Positions 26,679 to 36,554 of a DNA stretch of 64,000 nt are shown here, in pieces. The first letter of the stretch is position 1. Each line of letters opens with the position of its first letter. The stretch spans positions 1 to 64,000 of the forward strand of contig JAGYJU010000006.1 in the NCBI GenBank assembly GCA_018401965.1, read 5' to 3'. The DNA is from Roseicyclus sp. (lineage in GTDB: Bacteria; Pseudomonadota; Alphaproteobacteria; Rhodobacterales; Rhodobacteraceae). A program made the translations under genes and the position numbers. The notes under the pieces are model-generated. The model saw nothing but the letters and a program-made list of their open reading frames with translations, was not told where the DNA came from and did not search any database.

Positions 26679-26912
26679 ATGAGCGACATCGCAGAGCGCG
26701 TGAAGAAGATCGTGGTCGAGCACCTGAGCGTCGAAGAAGACAAGGTGACGGAGAATGCCTCTTTCATCGATGATCTGGGCGCAGACAGCCTCGACACCGT
26801 CGAGCTGGTCATGGCCTTCGAAGAAGAATTCGGCATCGAGATCCCCGATGATGCGGCCGAAACGATCCAGACCTTTGGCGATGCGGTCAAGTTCATCAAG
26901 GAAGCGCAGTAA
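26679..26912 (+). CDS. acpP: Acyl carrier protein
   Basis: 77 residues from the ATG at 26679 ([18 protein letters not shown]); an ATG six bases upstream is a minor alternative. It carries growing acyl chains on the 4'-phosphopantetheine attached to the serine of [19 protein letters not shown] (Ser near residue 37). It is strongly acidic, as usual. It lies between fabG and fabF and is followed by its own terminator. Confidence 0.98.
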   Translation: MSDIAERVKKIVVEHLSVEEDKVTENASFIDDLGADSLDTVELVMAFEEEFGIEIPDDAAETIQTFGDAVKFIKEAQ

Positions 26913-26943
26913 CCCTGCGCATCCGGCGACGGATGATCCAGCG

Positions 26944-26973
26944 CGGCCCTTGCAGCAATGCAGGGGCCGTTTT
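26944..26973 (+). terminator. Terminator between acpP and fabF
   Basis: CGGCCCTTGCA and TGCAGGGGCCG pair through 11 positions (one G-U) around GCAA, followed by TTTTCGTTT. It probably lowers fabF/mltG transcription relative to acpP. Confidence 0.85.
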
Positions 26974-27128
26974 CGTTTGCCGGCGGCGCCTTTGGGGGCT
27001 GATGGGGCGCAAAAATGGCATGGGCCGGCCGATGCCGGGCGCCGGTGGCGGCGAGGGATTGCACATCGGTTGCCCCGCGCGGTATCACCGCGCCCAAGAC
27101 AAGAACTGTGACGAAGGGGCTTTGGGGC

Positions 27129-28385
27129 ATGCGTCGAGTGGTTGTGACCGGGTTGGGGTTGGTGACACCCTTGGCCTCTGGGGTGGAAAAGACGTGGGAA
27201 CGGCTGTTGGCCGGGCAATCGGGTGCAGGCACGATCACGCGCTTTGACGCCAGCAATTTTGCCACCACCTATGCCTGCGAAGTGCCGCTGGGCGATGGCA
27301 GCGACGGGACGTTCAACCCCGATGACTGGATGGAACCCAAGGAACGCCGCAAGGTCGATGATTTCATCCTGTATGGCATGGCGGCCGCGATCCAGGCGGT
27401 GGAAGACAGTGGCTGGACCCCGCAAGGCACCGAGGACCGCGAACGCACCGGCGTGTTGATCGGGTCGGGCATCGGCGGGTTGTCGTCGATTGCCGATACT
27501 TCGATCACGCTGCGCGACAAGGGACCGCGCCGGGTGTCGCCGTTTTTCGTGCCCGGCGCGCTGATCAACCTGATTTCGGGGCAGGTATCGATCCGCTACG
27601 GGTTCAAGGGGCCCAACCACGCGGTCGTGACCGCCTGTTCCACCGGGGCGCATGCCATCGGGGATGCGGCGCGTCTGATCCAGTGGGGCGATGCCGAGGT
27701 GATGGTTGCGGGCGGCGCGGAAAGCCCGATCTGCGAGATCGGTATCGCGGGGTTCAACGCCTGCAAGGCCCTGTCGACCAAGCGCGGTGACGAGCCGCAT
27801 CGCGCCTCGCGCCCCTGGGACACCGACAGCGATGGCTTTGTCATGGGCGAAGGCGCGGGCGTTGTCGTGCTGGAAGAATACGAACATGCAAAGGCGCGCG
27901 GGGCCAAGATCTATGGCGAGATCCTGGGCTATGGCCTGTCGGGCGATGCCTATCACATCACCGCGCCGCCGCCCGATCACGAAGGGGCCGAACGCGCGAT
28001 GCGCGCGGCGCTCAAGCGCGCGGGGCTGGAGCCTTCGGCGATCGATTATGTCAACGCGCATGGCACCTCGACCATGGCCGACACGATCGAACTGGGGGCT
28101 GTGGAACGCCTGATGGGCGATCATGCAAGCAAGGTGTTGATGTCCTCGACCAAGTCGATGACCGGGCATTTGCTGGGGGCGGCGGGCGCCATCGAGGCGA
28201 TCTTTGCCATTCTGGCGATCCGCGACCAGGTTGCGCCGCCGACGATCAACCTTGACAACGTGGCGGCGGAGACAGCGATCAACCTGTGTGCCAACGCTGC
28301 GCAAAAGGCCGAGATCAACATCGTGCAATCCAATTCCTTCGGGTTCGGGGGCACCAATGCCTGCCTGATCATGGGCCGGGTGTAA
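27129..28385 (+). CDS. fabF: 3-oxoacyl-ACP synthase II (KAS II)
   Basis: 418 residues from the ATG at 27129 ([18 protein letters not shown]). It condenses malonyl-ACP with long acyl-ACPs. The catalytic cysteine is in AVVTACSTGAHAIGDAARL (near residue 168). The two histidines are in DYVNAHGTSTMADTIE and KSMTGHLLGAAGAIEA, with the gatekeeper [11 protein letters not shown] at the C-terminus. The spacer to acpP is 216 bases and includes a terminator; mltG follows 7 bases later. Confidence 0.97.
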   Translation: MRRVVVTGLGLVTPLASGVEKTWERLLAGQSGAGTITRFDASNFATTYACEVPLGDGSDGTFNPDDWMEPKERRKVDDFILYGMAAAIQAVEDSGWTPQGTEDRERTGVLIGSGIGGLSSIADTSITLRDKGPRRVSPFFVPGALINLISGQVSIRYGFKGPNHAVVTACSTGAHAIGDAARLIQWGDAEVMVAGGAESPICEIGIAGFNACKALSTKRGDEPHRASRPWDTDSDGFVMGEGAGVVVLEEYEHAKARGAKIYGEILGYGLSGDAYHITAPPPDHEGAERAMRAALKRAGLEPSAIDYVNAHGTSTMADTIELGAVERLMGDHASKVLMSSTKSMTGHLLGAAGAIEAIFAILAIRDQVAPPTINLDNVAAETAINLCANAAQKAEINIVQSNSFGFGGTNACLIMGRV

Positions 28386-28392
28386 GCGACCG

Positions 28393-29556
28393 ATGTGGAA
28401 AAGCGTCGCCGCCAACGGGATGACTGTCCTGATCGTCGTGTTCATTGCGCTGGCGGGTGCGATTGCCTGGGGCCAGCGTGAATTCCGCGCGCCGGGCCCC
28501 TTGACGGTGGCGGTGTTTTTCGAAGTTCCGCGCGGGGCCAGTTTGCGGCGCGTCTCCGACGATCTCGAAGAGCTTGGGGCGGTGTCTTCCGCGATGCTGT
28601 TCCGGCTGGGTGCGCAATATGCCGACATGGCAGACCAGTTGCGCTTTGGCAGTTACGAGATCCCGGCCGGGTCGTCGATGCAAGAGGTTCTGGACATCGT
28701 CACGGCGGGCGGGCCGTCGCAGTTCCGCTATACCGCGACCTATGTCTTGAGCCTTGCGGGCACGGGCGAATTGCGGCTGCGCGAACGCGTGCCGGGCAGT
28801 GGCGAGATCGTGGCGCTTGCGGATTTCGCCTATGAAGACGGTGTGCCGGAGGTTTACACCGCGCTGGTCGCGGCCGAGACACCGATGGTTTACCGCATAT
28901 CGGTGCCCGAGGGGCTGACCAGTTGGCAGATCGTCGAAGGCCTGCGCGCCGCCGATTTCCTGTCGGGAGAGATTGCCGAGGTGCCGCCCGAGGGGATGCT
29001 GGCGCCCGACACGTTCGAGGTGCGGCGCGGCACGGACCGGCAAGGGATCATCGACGCGATGCTGGCCGCGCAAGAGGCGATCCTGGCCGAGGCCTGGGCG
29101 ACCCGGCAAGACGGTCTGCCGCTGGCCACTGCGCAAGAGGCGTTGATCCTGGCGTCGATCATCGAAAAGGAAACCAGCGTTCCGGATGAACGGCGGCAGG
29201 TGTCGAGCGTGTTCGTGAACCGGTTGAACCGGGGCATGCGGCTTCAGACCGACCCGACGGTGATCTATGGAATCACCGAAGGGCGGGGTGTTCTGGGACG
29301 CGGCATCCGGGCCAGCGAGCTGCGGGCGGAAACCGCGTGGAACACCTACGTGATCGACGGGCTGCCGCCGACACCGATCGCGAACCCCGGCCGGGCCGCG
29401 ATCGAGGCGGCGGTGAACCCTGATGCGACGCCCTTGCTGTTCTTCGTGGCGGATGGCACGGGCGGGCATGCCTTTGCGGAAACCCTTGAAGAACATAACA
29501 GAAATGTTGCCGCATGGCGCCGGATCGAGGCCGAGCGCGAGGCGGCGGGGCAATAG
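28393..29556 (+). CDS. mltG: Endolytic murein transglycosylase
   Basis: 387 residues. It is an inner-membrane lytic transglycosylase that cuts nascent glycan strands and sets their length. One N-terminal transmembrane helix (MTVLIVVFIALAGAIAW) is followed by a LysM-like domain and the YceG catalytic domain. The catalytic glutamate lies in ILASIIEKETSVPDERR, with VFVNRLNRGMRLQTDPTVIY and YNTY-like NTYVIDGLPPTPIANPG downstream. Co-located with fabF as in many alphaproteobacteria. Confidence 0.95.
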   Translation: MWKSVAANGMTVLIVVFIALAGAIAWGQREFRAPGPLTVAVFFEVPRGASLRRVSDDLEELGAVSSAMLFRLGAQYADMADQLRFGSYEIPAGSSMQEVLDIVTAGGPSQFRYTATYVLSLAGTGELRLRERVPGSGEIVALADFAYEDGVPEVYTALVAAETPMVYRISVPEGLTSWQIVEGLRAADFLSGEIAEVPPEGMLAPDTFEVRRGTDRQGIIDAMLAAQEAILAEAWATRQDGLPLATAQEALILASIIEKETSVPDERRQVSSVFVNRLNRGMRLQTDPTVIYGITEGRGVLGRGIRASELRAETAWNTYVIDGLPPTPIANPGRAAIEAAVNPDATPLLFFVADGTGGHAFAETLEEHNRNVAAWRRIEAEREAAGQ

Positions 29557-29580
29557 GGCCGCGGGGCTGTGTCAGTTTGT

Positions 29581-29716
29581 GGTTAATGCGCGAATTTTGC
29601 GTTAACCTATTGTAAATAAAAAACTTCTTGCCCCAGCGAACGCCCCGTGGCATTCATTTGGGCATGCTGGAATACATGGGTGAACGGCGCGGGGTGTGAC
29701 CCTGGCGCCGTTTTTT
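29581..29716 (+). ncRNA. Candidate small RNA or leader transcript with terminator
   Basis: The 253 bases after mltG hold an AT-rich promoter-like block: GGTTAA and TTAACC form an interrupted palindrome at 29581-29607, then TATTGTAAATAAA. About 90 structured bases follow, and then a strong terminator at 29683-29716 (AACGGCGC / GCGCCGTT stem with an inner GGGT/ACCC, then six T). A 11-codon ORF (MLEYMGERRGV, 29664-29699) runs into the terminator stem. That could indicate a leader peptide or be chance. I cannot match it to a known RNA family. 29717-29809 shows nothing else. Confidence 0.45.
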
Positions 29717-29809
29717 CATGGCTGGGGATAACCGGCCAATGCCGCGGCTTTGCCGGGTGTTCCATGTGCTGCTCGTGACCGGGGGTATTTCGGACGCGAG
29801 GATATTTTG

Positions 29810-30013
29810 ATGACCGACATGATTAGCGAGACAGAGGCGTTGGCCTATGCGGACCGTGCGGTCGCGCAGGCCTACCAGGCGCTGGAGGCGGCGGTCGAGC
29901 TGTTGGAGCGCACGCTGGACCGGGCGCGGGCCGCGCAGGGCGGCAGCTTCACCGGCGGCACCGTGCGGCTGGCGCTGCACTACGCCGCCTTTCACCTTCC
30001 CGCGCCGGTCTAG
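29810..30013 (+). CDS. Small helical protein, unknown function
   Basis: 67 residues from the ATG at 29810, with GAGGA ten bases upstream. It is almost entirely predicted alpha-helix (ETEALAYADRAVAQAYQ, ALEAAVELLERTLDRARAA), like a short coiled coil. A C-terminal hydrophobic end RLALHYAAFHLPAPV follows. I recognise no family. It is preceded by the candidate small RNA and followed 66 bases later by cysE. Confidence 0.5.
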   Translation: MTDMISETEALAYADRAVAQAYQALEAAVELLERTLDRARAAQGGSFTGGTVRLALHYAAFHLPAPV

Positions 30014-30079
30014 GGTTTCCGTCATGGACCCGCGACCCTATCTTGCGTAGCATGCACGAAGGTATCGGAGGTCTGCGCC

Positions 30080-30904
30080 ATGGGACATGTGCAACGGAAA
30101 TTGGCAGGGGTCGACCCCGTCTGGCAGCGTATCCTTGATGAGGCCGATCAGGCCGTCAAGGATGAGCCGCTGCTGGGCGGGCTGATCCACGGCTGCATCC
30201 TGCATCATGACACGCTGGAAAAGGCGCTGGCCTACCGCCTCGCGCAAAAGCTGGCCTCGGGCGAGATGTCGGAACAATTGGTGCGCGAAATCGCGGATGA
30301 GGCCTATCGCGGCGATGCGGGGCTTGGGGCCGCGGCGCGCGCCGATATCATGGCGGTTCATGACCGCGACCCGGCCTGCCACCGCTATTTGCAACCCTTG
30401 TTGTTCTTCAAGGGCTTCCAGGCGGTGCAGGCGTATCGCGTCGGTCACTGGCTCTGGACCGAAGGCCGCCGTGACCTGGCCTATTTCGTGCAGATGCGCG
30501 TGTCCGAGGTGTTTGGCGTCGACATTCACCCCGCCGCCCGGATCGGGCGCGGCATCATGATCGACCATGCCCATTCCATCGTCGTGGGCGAAACCGCCGT
30601 GGTGGGCGACAATGTGTCGATGCTCCATTCCGTGACGCTGGGCGGCACCGGCAAAGACACCGAAGACCGCCACCCCAAGATCGGCGATGGTGTGCTGATC
30701 GGGGCAGGGGCCAAGGTTCTGGGCAATATCCGCGTCGGCAATTGCTCGCGGATCGCCGCCGGCTCCGTGGTGCTGGAAGAGGTGCCGCCCTGCAAGACCG
30801 TCGCGGGGGTGCCGGCCCGCATCGTGGGCGAAGCCGGCTGTGATCAACCTTCGATGAGCATGGACCACCTGTTGCCCAATCCGGGGTCGACCGGTTCCGC
30901 ATGA
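30080..30904 (+). CDS. cysE: Serine O-acetyltransferase
   Basis: 274 residues. It acetylates L-serine with acetyl-CoA, the committed step of cysteine synthesis. The N-terminal helical domain is about 1-140. The left-handed beta-helix of hexapeptide repeats runs from VFGVDIHPAARIGRGIMIDH through VVGDNVSMLHSVTLGGTGK to IAAGSVVLEEVPPCKTVAGVPARIVG. The catalytic His/Asp pair lies in GIMIDHAHSIVVGE. A hairpin and a terminator follow the stop. Confidence 0.96.
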   Translation: MGHVQRKLAGVDPVWQRILDEADQAVKDEPLLGGLIHGCILHHDTLEKALAYRLAQKLASGEMSEQLVREIADEAYRGDAGLGAAARADIMAVHDRDPACHRYLQPLLFFKGFQAVQAYRVGHWLWTEGRRDLAYFVQMRVSEVFGVDIHPAARIGRGIMIDHAHSIVVGETAVVGDNVSMLHSVTLGGTGKDTEDRHPKIGDGVLIGAGAKVLGNIRVGNCSRIAAGSVVLEEVPPCKTVAGVPARIVGEAGCDQPSMSMDHLLPNPGSTGSA

Positions 30905-30909
30905 CGGTT

Positions 30910-30939
30910 CGTAGGGTGCGCCTGAAGGCGCACCCTACG
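30910..30939. repeat. REP-like perfect hairpin after cysE
   Basis: CGTAGGGTGCGCC and GGCGCACCCTACG form a perfect 13-bp stem with a TGAA loop, five bases after the cysE stop. There is no T-run, so it is not a standard terminator. Its sequence resembles intergenic repeats often seen in roseobacters. It could protect the mRNA 3' end. Confidence 0.75.
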
Positions 30940-30958
30940 GATTGCCCGATATAAGAGA

Positions 30959-30993
30959 ACCCCGCGTGACCCATCGGTCGCGCGGGGTTTTTT
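30959..30993 (+). terminator. Terminator after cysE (possibly bidirectional)
   Basis: CCCCGCG pairs with CGCGGGG across a 14-base loop, followed by six T. It lies between the convergent genes cysE and typA. The reverse strand has only a weak T-tract (TTCTCTT). Confidence 0.85.
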
Positions 30994-31011
30994 GCGTTTT
31001 CGAACCGTAGC

Positions 31012-32829
31012 TTAGGCGCTGCGGCCCTGGCGCTTGCGTTCATGCGGGTCCAGGTAGCGCTTGCGCAGGCGGATCGCGTTCGGCGTCACCTCGACCAGTT
31101 CGTCATCGTCGATATAGGCAATCGCCTGTTCCAGCGTCATCGTGATCGGCGTGGTCAGGCGCACCGCTTCATCCGTGCCCGAGGCGCGCACGTTGGTCAG
31201 TTTCTTGCCCTTGAGAGGGTTCACCTCCAGGTCATTGTCGCGCGAATGCTCGCCGATGATCATGCCGGTGTAGATCGGTTCCTGCGCGCCGATGAACATG
31301 CGCCCGCGATCTTCGAGGTTCCACAGCGCATAGGCCACCGAAACCCCGTTTTCCATCGAGATCAGAACGCCCGCGCGGCGCCCCTCGATCGGGCCCTTGA
31401 AGGGTTCCCAGGCATGGAACACCCGGTTCAGAACGCCGGTGCCGCGCGTGTCGGTCAGAAATTCGCCGTGATAGCCGATCAACCCGCGTGACGGCACCAG
31501 CGCGATGATCCGCGTCTTGCCCGCGCCCGCCGGCTTCATTTCCTTCAGCTCGCCCTTGCGCGGCCCGGTGATCTTTTCGATCACGGCCCCGGTGTATTCG
31601 TCATCCACGTCGATGGTGACTTCCTCGACCGGTTCATGGCGCGCACCGTCGATGTCGCGATACAGAACCTGCGGCCGCGAGATCGACAATTCGAACCCTT
31701 CGCGGCGCATGTTCTCGATCAACACGCCCATCTGCAATTCGCCGCGACCCGCAACCTCGAAGGCTTCGCCGCCGGGGGTGTCGCTGATCTTGATGGCGAC
31801 GTTGCTTTCGGCTTCCTTGTGCAGGCGCTCGCGGATCACGCGGCTTTGCACCTTCTTGCCGTCGCGGCCCGCCAGCGGGCTGTCGTTGATGCCGAAGGTG
31901 ACGGTGATGGTCGGCGGATCGATCGGTTGCGCATAAAGCGGCTGATCGACGGCCAGCGCACAGATCGTGTCGGCCACGGTCGATTTGGTCATGCCCGCAA
32001 GGCTGACGATGTCACCGGCCAGCGCCTCTTCGATGTCCTGCTGGCCCAGACCGCGAAACGCCTGAATGCGCGTGACGCGGAATTGTTCCACCTTTTCGCC
32101 CAGGCGCGACAGCGTCTGAACCGTCTGCCCGACCTTGAGCCGCCCCGATTCCACCCGGCCCGTCAGCAAGCGGCCCACGAAAGGGTCGGCGCCAAGCGTG
32201 GTGGCCAGCATGCGGAAATCATCGTTTTGATGCGCGATCTGCTTGGGGCGGGGCACATGGTTCACGATCAGGTCGAACAGCGCGTGCAGATCCTTGCGCG
32301 GCCCATCCAGTTGATGATCGGCCCAACCGGCACGGCCCGACGCATACATATGCGGGAAATCCAGCTGATCTTCGTCGGCCTCAAGGGCGGCGAACAGGTC
32401 GAACACTTCGTCCAGCGCGCGGTCGGGGTCGGCATCGGGCTTGTCGACCTTGTTGAGCACCACGATAGGCCGCAGCCCAAGCGCCAGCGCCTTGGAGGTG
32501 ACGAATTTCGTCTGCGGCATCGGGCCTTCGGCGGCATCGACCAGCAAGACCACGCCATCGACCATCGACAGGATGCGTTCCACCTCGCCCCCGAAATCGG
32601 CGTGGCCGGGGGTGTCGACGATATTGATCCGCGTGCCGCGCCATTCGACCGATGTGGGCTTGGCGAAAATCGTGATGCCGCGTTCGCGTTCCAGATCGTT
32701 GCTGTCCATCGCCCGTTCGGCCACGGCCTGGTTTTCGCGGAAAGCGCCGGATTGTTTCAAAAGATTGTCGACCAGCGTTGTCTTGCCGTGGTCGACGTGC
32801 GCGATAATCGCAATATTGCGGAGGTCCAT
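31012..32829 (-). CDS. typA: Ribosome-binding GTPase TypA/BipA
   Basis: 605 residues; a translational GTPase of the EF-G/LepA superfamily that acts on the 50S subunit and in stress adaptation. The G domain shows [19 protein letters not shown] (P-loop), ERGITIFAK (switch I), [15 protein letters not shown] (switch II) and [13 protein letters not shown] (NKxD). Domains II, III and V follow, and the BipA-specific C-terminal domain is present (residues about 480-600, including [17 protein letters not shown]). Full family length. Confidence 0.98.
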   Translation of the reverse strand: MDLRNIAIIAHVDHGKTTLVDNLLKQSGAFRENQAVAERAMDSNDLERERGITIFAKPTSVEWRGTRINIVDTPGHADFGGEVERILSMVDGVVLLVDAAEGPMPQTKFVTSKALALGLRPIVVLNKVDKPDADPDRALDEVFDLFAALEADEDQLDFPHMYASGRAGWADHQLDGPRKDLHALFDLIVNHVPRPKQIAHQNDDFRMLATTLGADPFVGRLLTGRVESGRLKVGQTVQTLSRLGEKVEQFRVTRIQAFRGLGQQDIEEALAGDIVSLAGMTKSTVADTICALAVDQPLYAQPIDPPTITVTFGINDSPLAGRDGKKVQSRVIRERLHKEAESNVAIKISDTPGGEAFEVAGRGELQMGVLIENMRREGFELSISRPQVLYRDIDGARHEPVEEVTIDVDDEYTGAVIEKITGPRKGELKEMKPAGAGKTRIIALVPSRGLIGYHGEFLTDTRGTGVLNRVFHAWEPFKGPIEGRRAGVLISMENGVSVAYALWNLEDRGRMFIGAQEPIYTGMIIGEHSRDNDLEVNPLKGKKLTNVRASGTDEAVRLTTPITMTLEQAIAYIDDDELVEVTPNAIRLRKRYLDPHERKRQGRSA

Positions 32830-32966
32830 GGATGGCCTTTTAAGGGAATGACAAGGGTTGGCCGAGCCGTTACAGGCTATGGCCGCCTTTGGCTAGGCTG
32901 AAACGCCCCCCTGCGCGGTTGCGGCCATCTGTTGCCGAAACGCGCCGCGCCGCGCGGGTCACGCGA

Positions 32967-33881
32967 TCACAGAACCGTGCCAAAGCGGTCGGGGATGCGG
33001 TAGATCGTCGAATTCTCCACCTTGCCCCAGACGAACTGATGCTTGTGGCGTTCGGCCTGCCGCATCATCGCGGCGCGGATTTCGGGCAGCGCCACGTCTT
33101 CGCCGCCGATCCGGTGGGTGGATCTGATCTGGTGATACTGCGCCACGGTTTGGGTCCAGCCATGCCCGCCCCGATAGTCCGGGTTCGACAGGGCGGCGGC
33201 TGATACCAGTTCGGCCTGCACATCGGCGCGCGCGGTCATCCAGCCGATATCGGCGGATTTCAGATGCACCAGATACAGGTCATCGGCCAGGTGCCGTGGC
33301 CCAAGGGTGTTGCGATGCCCGCCAGGCCCGAACACCACCGGTTCTCGCACGAGACAGGGCTTGCTGTAGACGCGGCTGGGCAGGAAATGCCGCCTGCGCG
33401 ACAGGATCGGTGCATCCGCCACGATCGGCAGGGGTTCGTGTTCCGGCACATGGATCATGTTCAGCGCAAAGGGCTAAATGCTGCGCGGGGCCGTCGCCAT
33501 GTCCCCGTAACGGTCGCGCAGATGCGCGATCAGCCCGGTGGAGACCTTTGGGTCGACGATCACGATTTCATCGACATCGGCCACGATCACCCAAGTGTAG
33601 AATTCCAGCAACCCGCTGACCAGATGGCCCATCATCTTCCAGCGGCGGCGGTCGAATTTCACCATCCCCCCGTCGCGCGGCACGTTCATCACATTGGCCC
33701 CCGCCGCGATCCTGCGATGTTCGGGGTCATTGCCATGGCTGAAGACATACAGGTTTTCCGCCCCGACCTGTGCGCTGTAATACCTATGCCAGCGGGTCAG
33801 GAACGGGTAATCGCCGTAGACCATGGTGATGACGGCCAGCGGGTGCTTGGTGGGGTCCATCACGCGCCGCCCGTCATGCAT
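32967..33881 (-). pseudogene. Glycosyltransferase (GT2-like), interrupted by an in-frame TAG
   Basis: The frame begins at the ATG at 33881, overlapping the sulfatase stop by eight bases, or at 33860. It shows PLAVITMVYGDYPFLTRW, NLYVFSHGNDPEHR and the DxD-like metal-binding segment IVADVDEIVIVDPKVS. At 33474-33476 (plus-strand CTA) an amber TAG interrupts it after MATAPRSI. Exactly the same frame continues PFALNMIHVPEHEPLPIV to a stop at 32967, about 304 codons in all. The downstream half has the look of this glycosyltransferase family (LHLKSADIGWM-like segment, DYRGGHGWTQ), so the two halves were one gene. Possible causes are a nonsense mutation, a sequencing error or readthrough. Confidence 0.7.
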
Positions 33882-35189
33882 CCGCAGGGATCGGCAGGCC
33901 ACAGGCGGCCGAATGGTCCCGCAATTCCGCCAACAGCGGCGCATGCGCCGGGTGATCCACGCCCAGATCGCGCAGCGTCCACGGGTCGCGGCGCAGATCG
34001 AACAGTTGCGTGCTGCCATCCTCGTAGCGGATCAGGCGGTAATCGCCCTTGCGGATCGTGACATTGCCGAACCGAAAAGAGGCCACCACCCGGTCAGGCA
34101 CGCGCGCCCCCCCGATCTGGGCGCGCAACGACCGGCCCGCCGTGCCGGGAATGGTCGGTAGCCCCGCGTAATCCAGAACCGTCGGCCCCACGTCGATCAG
34201 CCCGACCGGATCATCGATCACCCGGCCCATCGGCTGGTCGGGGTCCAGGATGATCAGCGGCGTGCCCACCGATTGTTCCCACAGCGTCGTCTTGTAGAAC
34301 CGCTTGCGCGCGCCCAGCAAAAACCCGTGATCCGACAAGATCACGATCACCGTGTTTTTCGCATGCGCCGTTTGCTGCAACGCATCCCAGACCAGCCCAA
34401 GATGATGGTCGCCATGGGTGAGCGCGGCAAAGTAATTGCGCAGGTTGAACTGCCATTCGCGGATGTCGCCCGTGTCCAGCCAGGGCGTGATCGGCATCTG
34501 CTCCAGCGTGTAGGGGGTTTCGTCACAGCCCTGCGCCCAATCCTCGGGCGGGGCAAAGGCGGTCGCGTCATACATGTCCTTGAACCGCGCGGGCGTGAAC
34601 CTTGGGCCATGCGGGCTGAAAAACCCCAGCTCGCGGTAAAACGGCGCATCGCCGCCATAGCTGCTCAGAAATTCGATCGCCGAAGCCGAGGATTGGGCAT
34701 CGTAATAGCTGTCGTCATCGGCTTGATTGGTCGTGCCCCAGCCGCCGCGAATGCCGCCATAACGCCGCCGTTCCGCCCCCGGCGGCAGCGACATGTCATC
34801 GGTGAACCGCTTTTGCGCATCCGAATAGATCACGCTGTGATGGCGGCGTTTCAGCGGCTTGTAGCCGTGATGCACCTTGCCCCCCGAGGAACAGAAATAT
34901 CCCGCCTCCTTCAGGCGACAGGTCCAGATGTCGCGCGCATCGATCTTGTCGAACACGTCTTCGCCATTGCTCAACACGCCCAGCTCATGCGGCATGCGCC
35001 CGGTCATGAAACTGGCCCGTGACGGGCCACACAGCGGCACCTGGCAATAGGCGGCGGAAAATACCGCCGCGCGCGCCATGATCCGGTCAAGGTTGGGGGT
35101 CTGCAAGCGCACGCCAAAGGCGTCGCGGTAGTTTGGAACGCGATGCAATCGTCGAAACTGACCAACAGGAAATTCTTACGCGCCGACAT
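33874..35189 (-). pseudogene. Type I sulfatase, one frameshift near the N-terminus
   Basis: A formylglycine-dependent sulfatase. The start MSARKNFLLVSFDDCIAF (ATG at 35189) gives the metal-binding Asp pair. The rest (DAFGVRLQTPNLDRI) is one frame away, with the shift at about 35128-35139. The catalytic CxPSR motif is present (PLCGPSRASFMTG), the later metal ligands are in VIVILSDHGFLLG, and WEQSVGTPLIILDP follows. The corrected length is about 438 residues. No signal peptide is evident, so it may act in the cytoplasm. It is translationally coupled to the glycosyltransferase downstream. An anaerobic or FGE-type activator is not visible in the window. Confidence 0.85.
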
Positions 35190-35341
35190 TGGCCCTCGCA
35201 CTCTCGCTACCGCTTACACATATCCTTGCCCCGTCATGCCATGCTGGGCCCGCCCGCGCCAGACATGCGGTGGATCAAGCCGGATGTTCGATGCGCCTTG
35301 GGGGCCGCGCGGGCCAAGCGGCGCGCGCCACGCGCCTTGGG

Positions 35342-35773
35342 TCAGCGCTTGCGCCGCAGCCGGATCACCACGTCAAGCCGCGCGATTTCATAGCCCTCGG
35401 GCACCTCGGGCAAGGCCTTGATTGCCAGACCGGCCAGCGGTGCATCGGTCAACTGGCCGCTATCCTCGAAATGGAAATGCGGGTGGTCATCCATGCGGGT
35501 GTCGAAATAGCTGCGCGATCCGTCAACCGTGACTTCCTGCATCAAGCCCGCATCGCAAAACGCCTTCAGCGTGTTGTAGACCGTGGCCAGCGACACCCTG
35601 TCGCCGGTCGACAAAACCGCATCATGCAGCCCTTCGGCGGTGACATGGCGGTTTTCGCCATCGCCCACCAGCAAGGCCGCCAGCGCAAGGCGCTGCCGCG
35701 TCGGGCGCAGGTCGGCCTTCGAGAGCCAGCTCTTGCTGCGTTCCAGCGCGGCGGGGGTCATGTCTTGGGCCAT
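35342..35773 (-). CDS. irr: Iron response regulator Irr (Fur family)
   Basis: 143 residues from the ATG at 35773 (MAQDMTPAALERSKSW). The Fur fold is seen in LRPTRQRLALAALL, AEGLHDAVLS, VSLATVYNTLKAFCDAGL and the metal site YFDTRMDDHPHFHFEDSG. The HxH-type segment HPHFHF is the heme-binding region of alphaproteobacterial Irr. Irr accumulates under iron limitation and binds ICE boxes. Its divergent position next to fabA is the usual one in this group. A predicted ICE box lies before bfr at 63749. The minus-strand AT-rich TTTATATG near 35800 may be its -10. Confidence 0.9.
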   Translation of the reverse strand: MAQDMTPAALERSKSWLSKADLRPTRQRLALAALLVGDGENRHVTAEGLHDAVLSTGDRVSLATVYNTLKAFCDAGLMQEVTVDGSRSYFDTRMDDHPHFHFEDSGQLTDAPLAGLAIKALPEVPEGYEIARLDVVIRLRRKR

Positions 35774-35919
35774 CCTTTGACTGTCTTGCCCTACATATAA
35801 AGCGCGACAGGCCCCCGTTTCAATCGCAAAGCGCCGCGCCCTTGCGCCACAGGCGGCACGGATGCTAGACCGGCCAAACACTTTTTTGCACCTGATCACT
35901 TTGGCATCTGCGGGGGGAC

Positions 35920-36429
35920 ATGGCAGATTATCCCAACACCTTTGACCGCGAGGCGCTTTTGGCATGCGCGCGCGGCGAATTGTTCGGCCCCGGCAATGCG
36001 CAATTGCCCGAACCGCCGATGCTGATGATGGACCGCATCACCGATATTTCCGAAGACGGCGGCGCGCATGGCAAGGGCCATGTGGTGGCCGAATTCGACA
36101 TCACTCCCGATCTGTGGTTCTTTTCCTGCCATTTCCCCGGCAACCCGATCATGCCCGGCTGTCTGGGTCTTGACGGCCTGTGGCAGTTGACCGGCTTCAA
36201 CCTGGGCTGGCGCGGCTGGCAGGGGCGGGGCTACGCGCTCGGCGTGGGCGAGGTGAAACTGACCGGCATGGTGCGCCCCGATCGCCGGCTGCTGACCTAT
36301 CACGTCGATTTCACCAAGGCGATCCAGACCCGCCGCCTGACCATGGGCGTGGCCGATGGCCGGGTCGAGGCGGATGGCGAAACCATCTACCTGGTCAAGG
36401 ACATGAAGGTCGCGCTCAGCGAAAGCTGA
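35920..36429 (+). CDS. fabA: 3-hydroxydecanoyl-ACP dehydratase/isomerase
   Basis: 169 residues. It dehydrates 3-hydroxyacyl-ACP and isomerises trans-2- to cis-3-decenoyl-ACP, the branch into unsaturated fatty acids. The hot-dog fold carries the catalytic histidine in [19 protein letters not shown] (near residue 71) and the Asp in the following helix (GLDGLWQL). The start follows GCGGGGGGAC. fabB and fabI follow on the same strand, divergent from irr. Confidence 0.98.
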   Translation: MADYPNTFDREALLACARGELFGPGNAQLPEPPMLMMDRITDISEDGGAHGKGHVVAEFDITPDLWFFSCHFPGNPIMPGCLGLDGLWQLTGFNLGWRGWQGRGYALGVGEVKLTGMVRPDRRLLTYHVDFTKAIQTRRLTMGVADGRVEADGETIYLVKDMKVALSES

Positions 36430-36554
36430 CGCCAGGGAAATCACCGTCGCTTTGTCCCGGTGTTGCGCTTGCGCCGCACCCCTTCGGTGTTCTAGACAAA
36501 ACCCGAGATTGCAAAGGGGCGCCCCGCGCGCCGCGCCAAACCAGAGGTTTGCAT

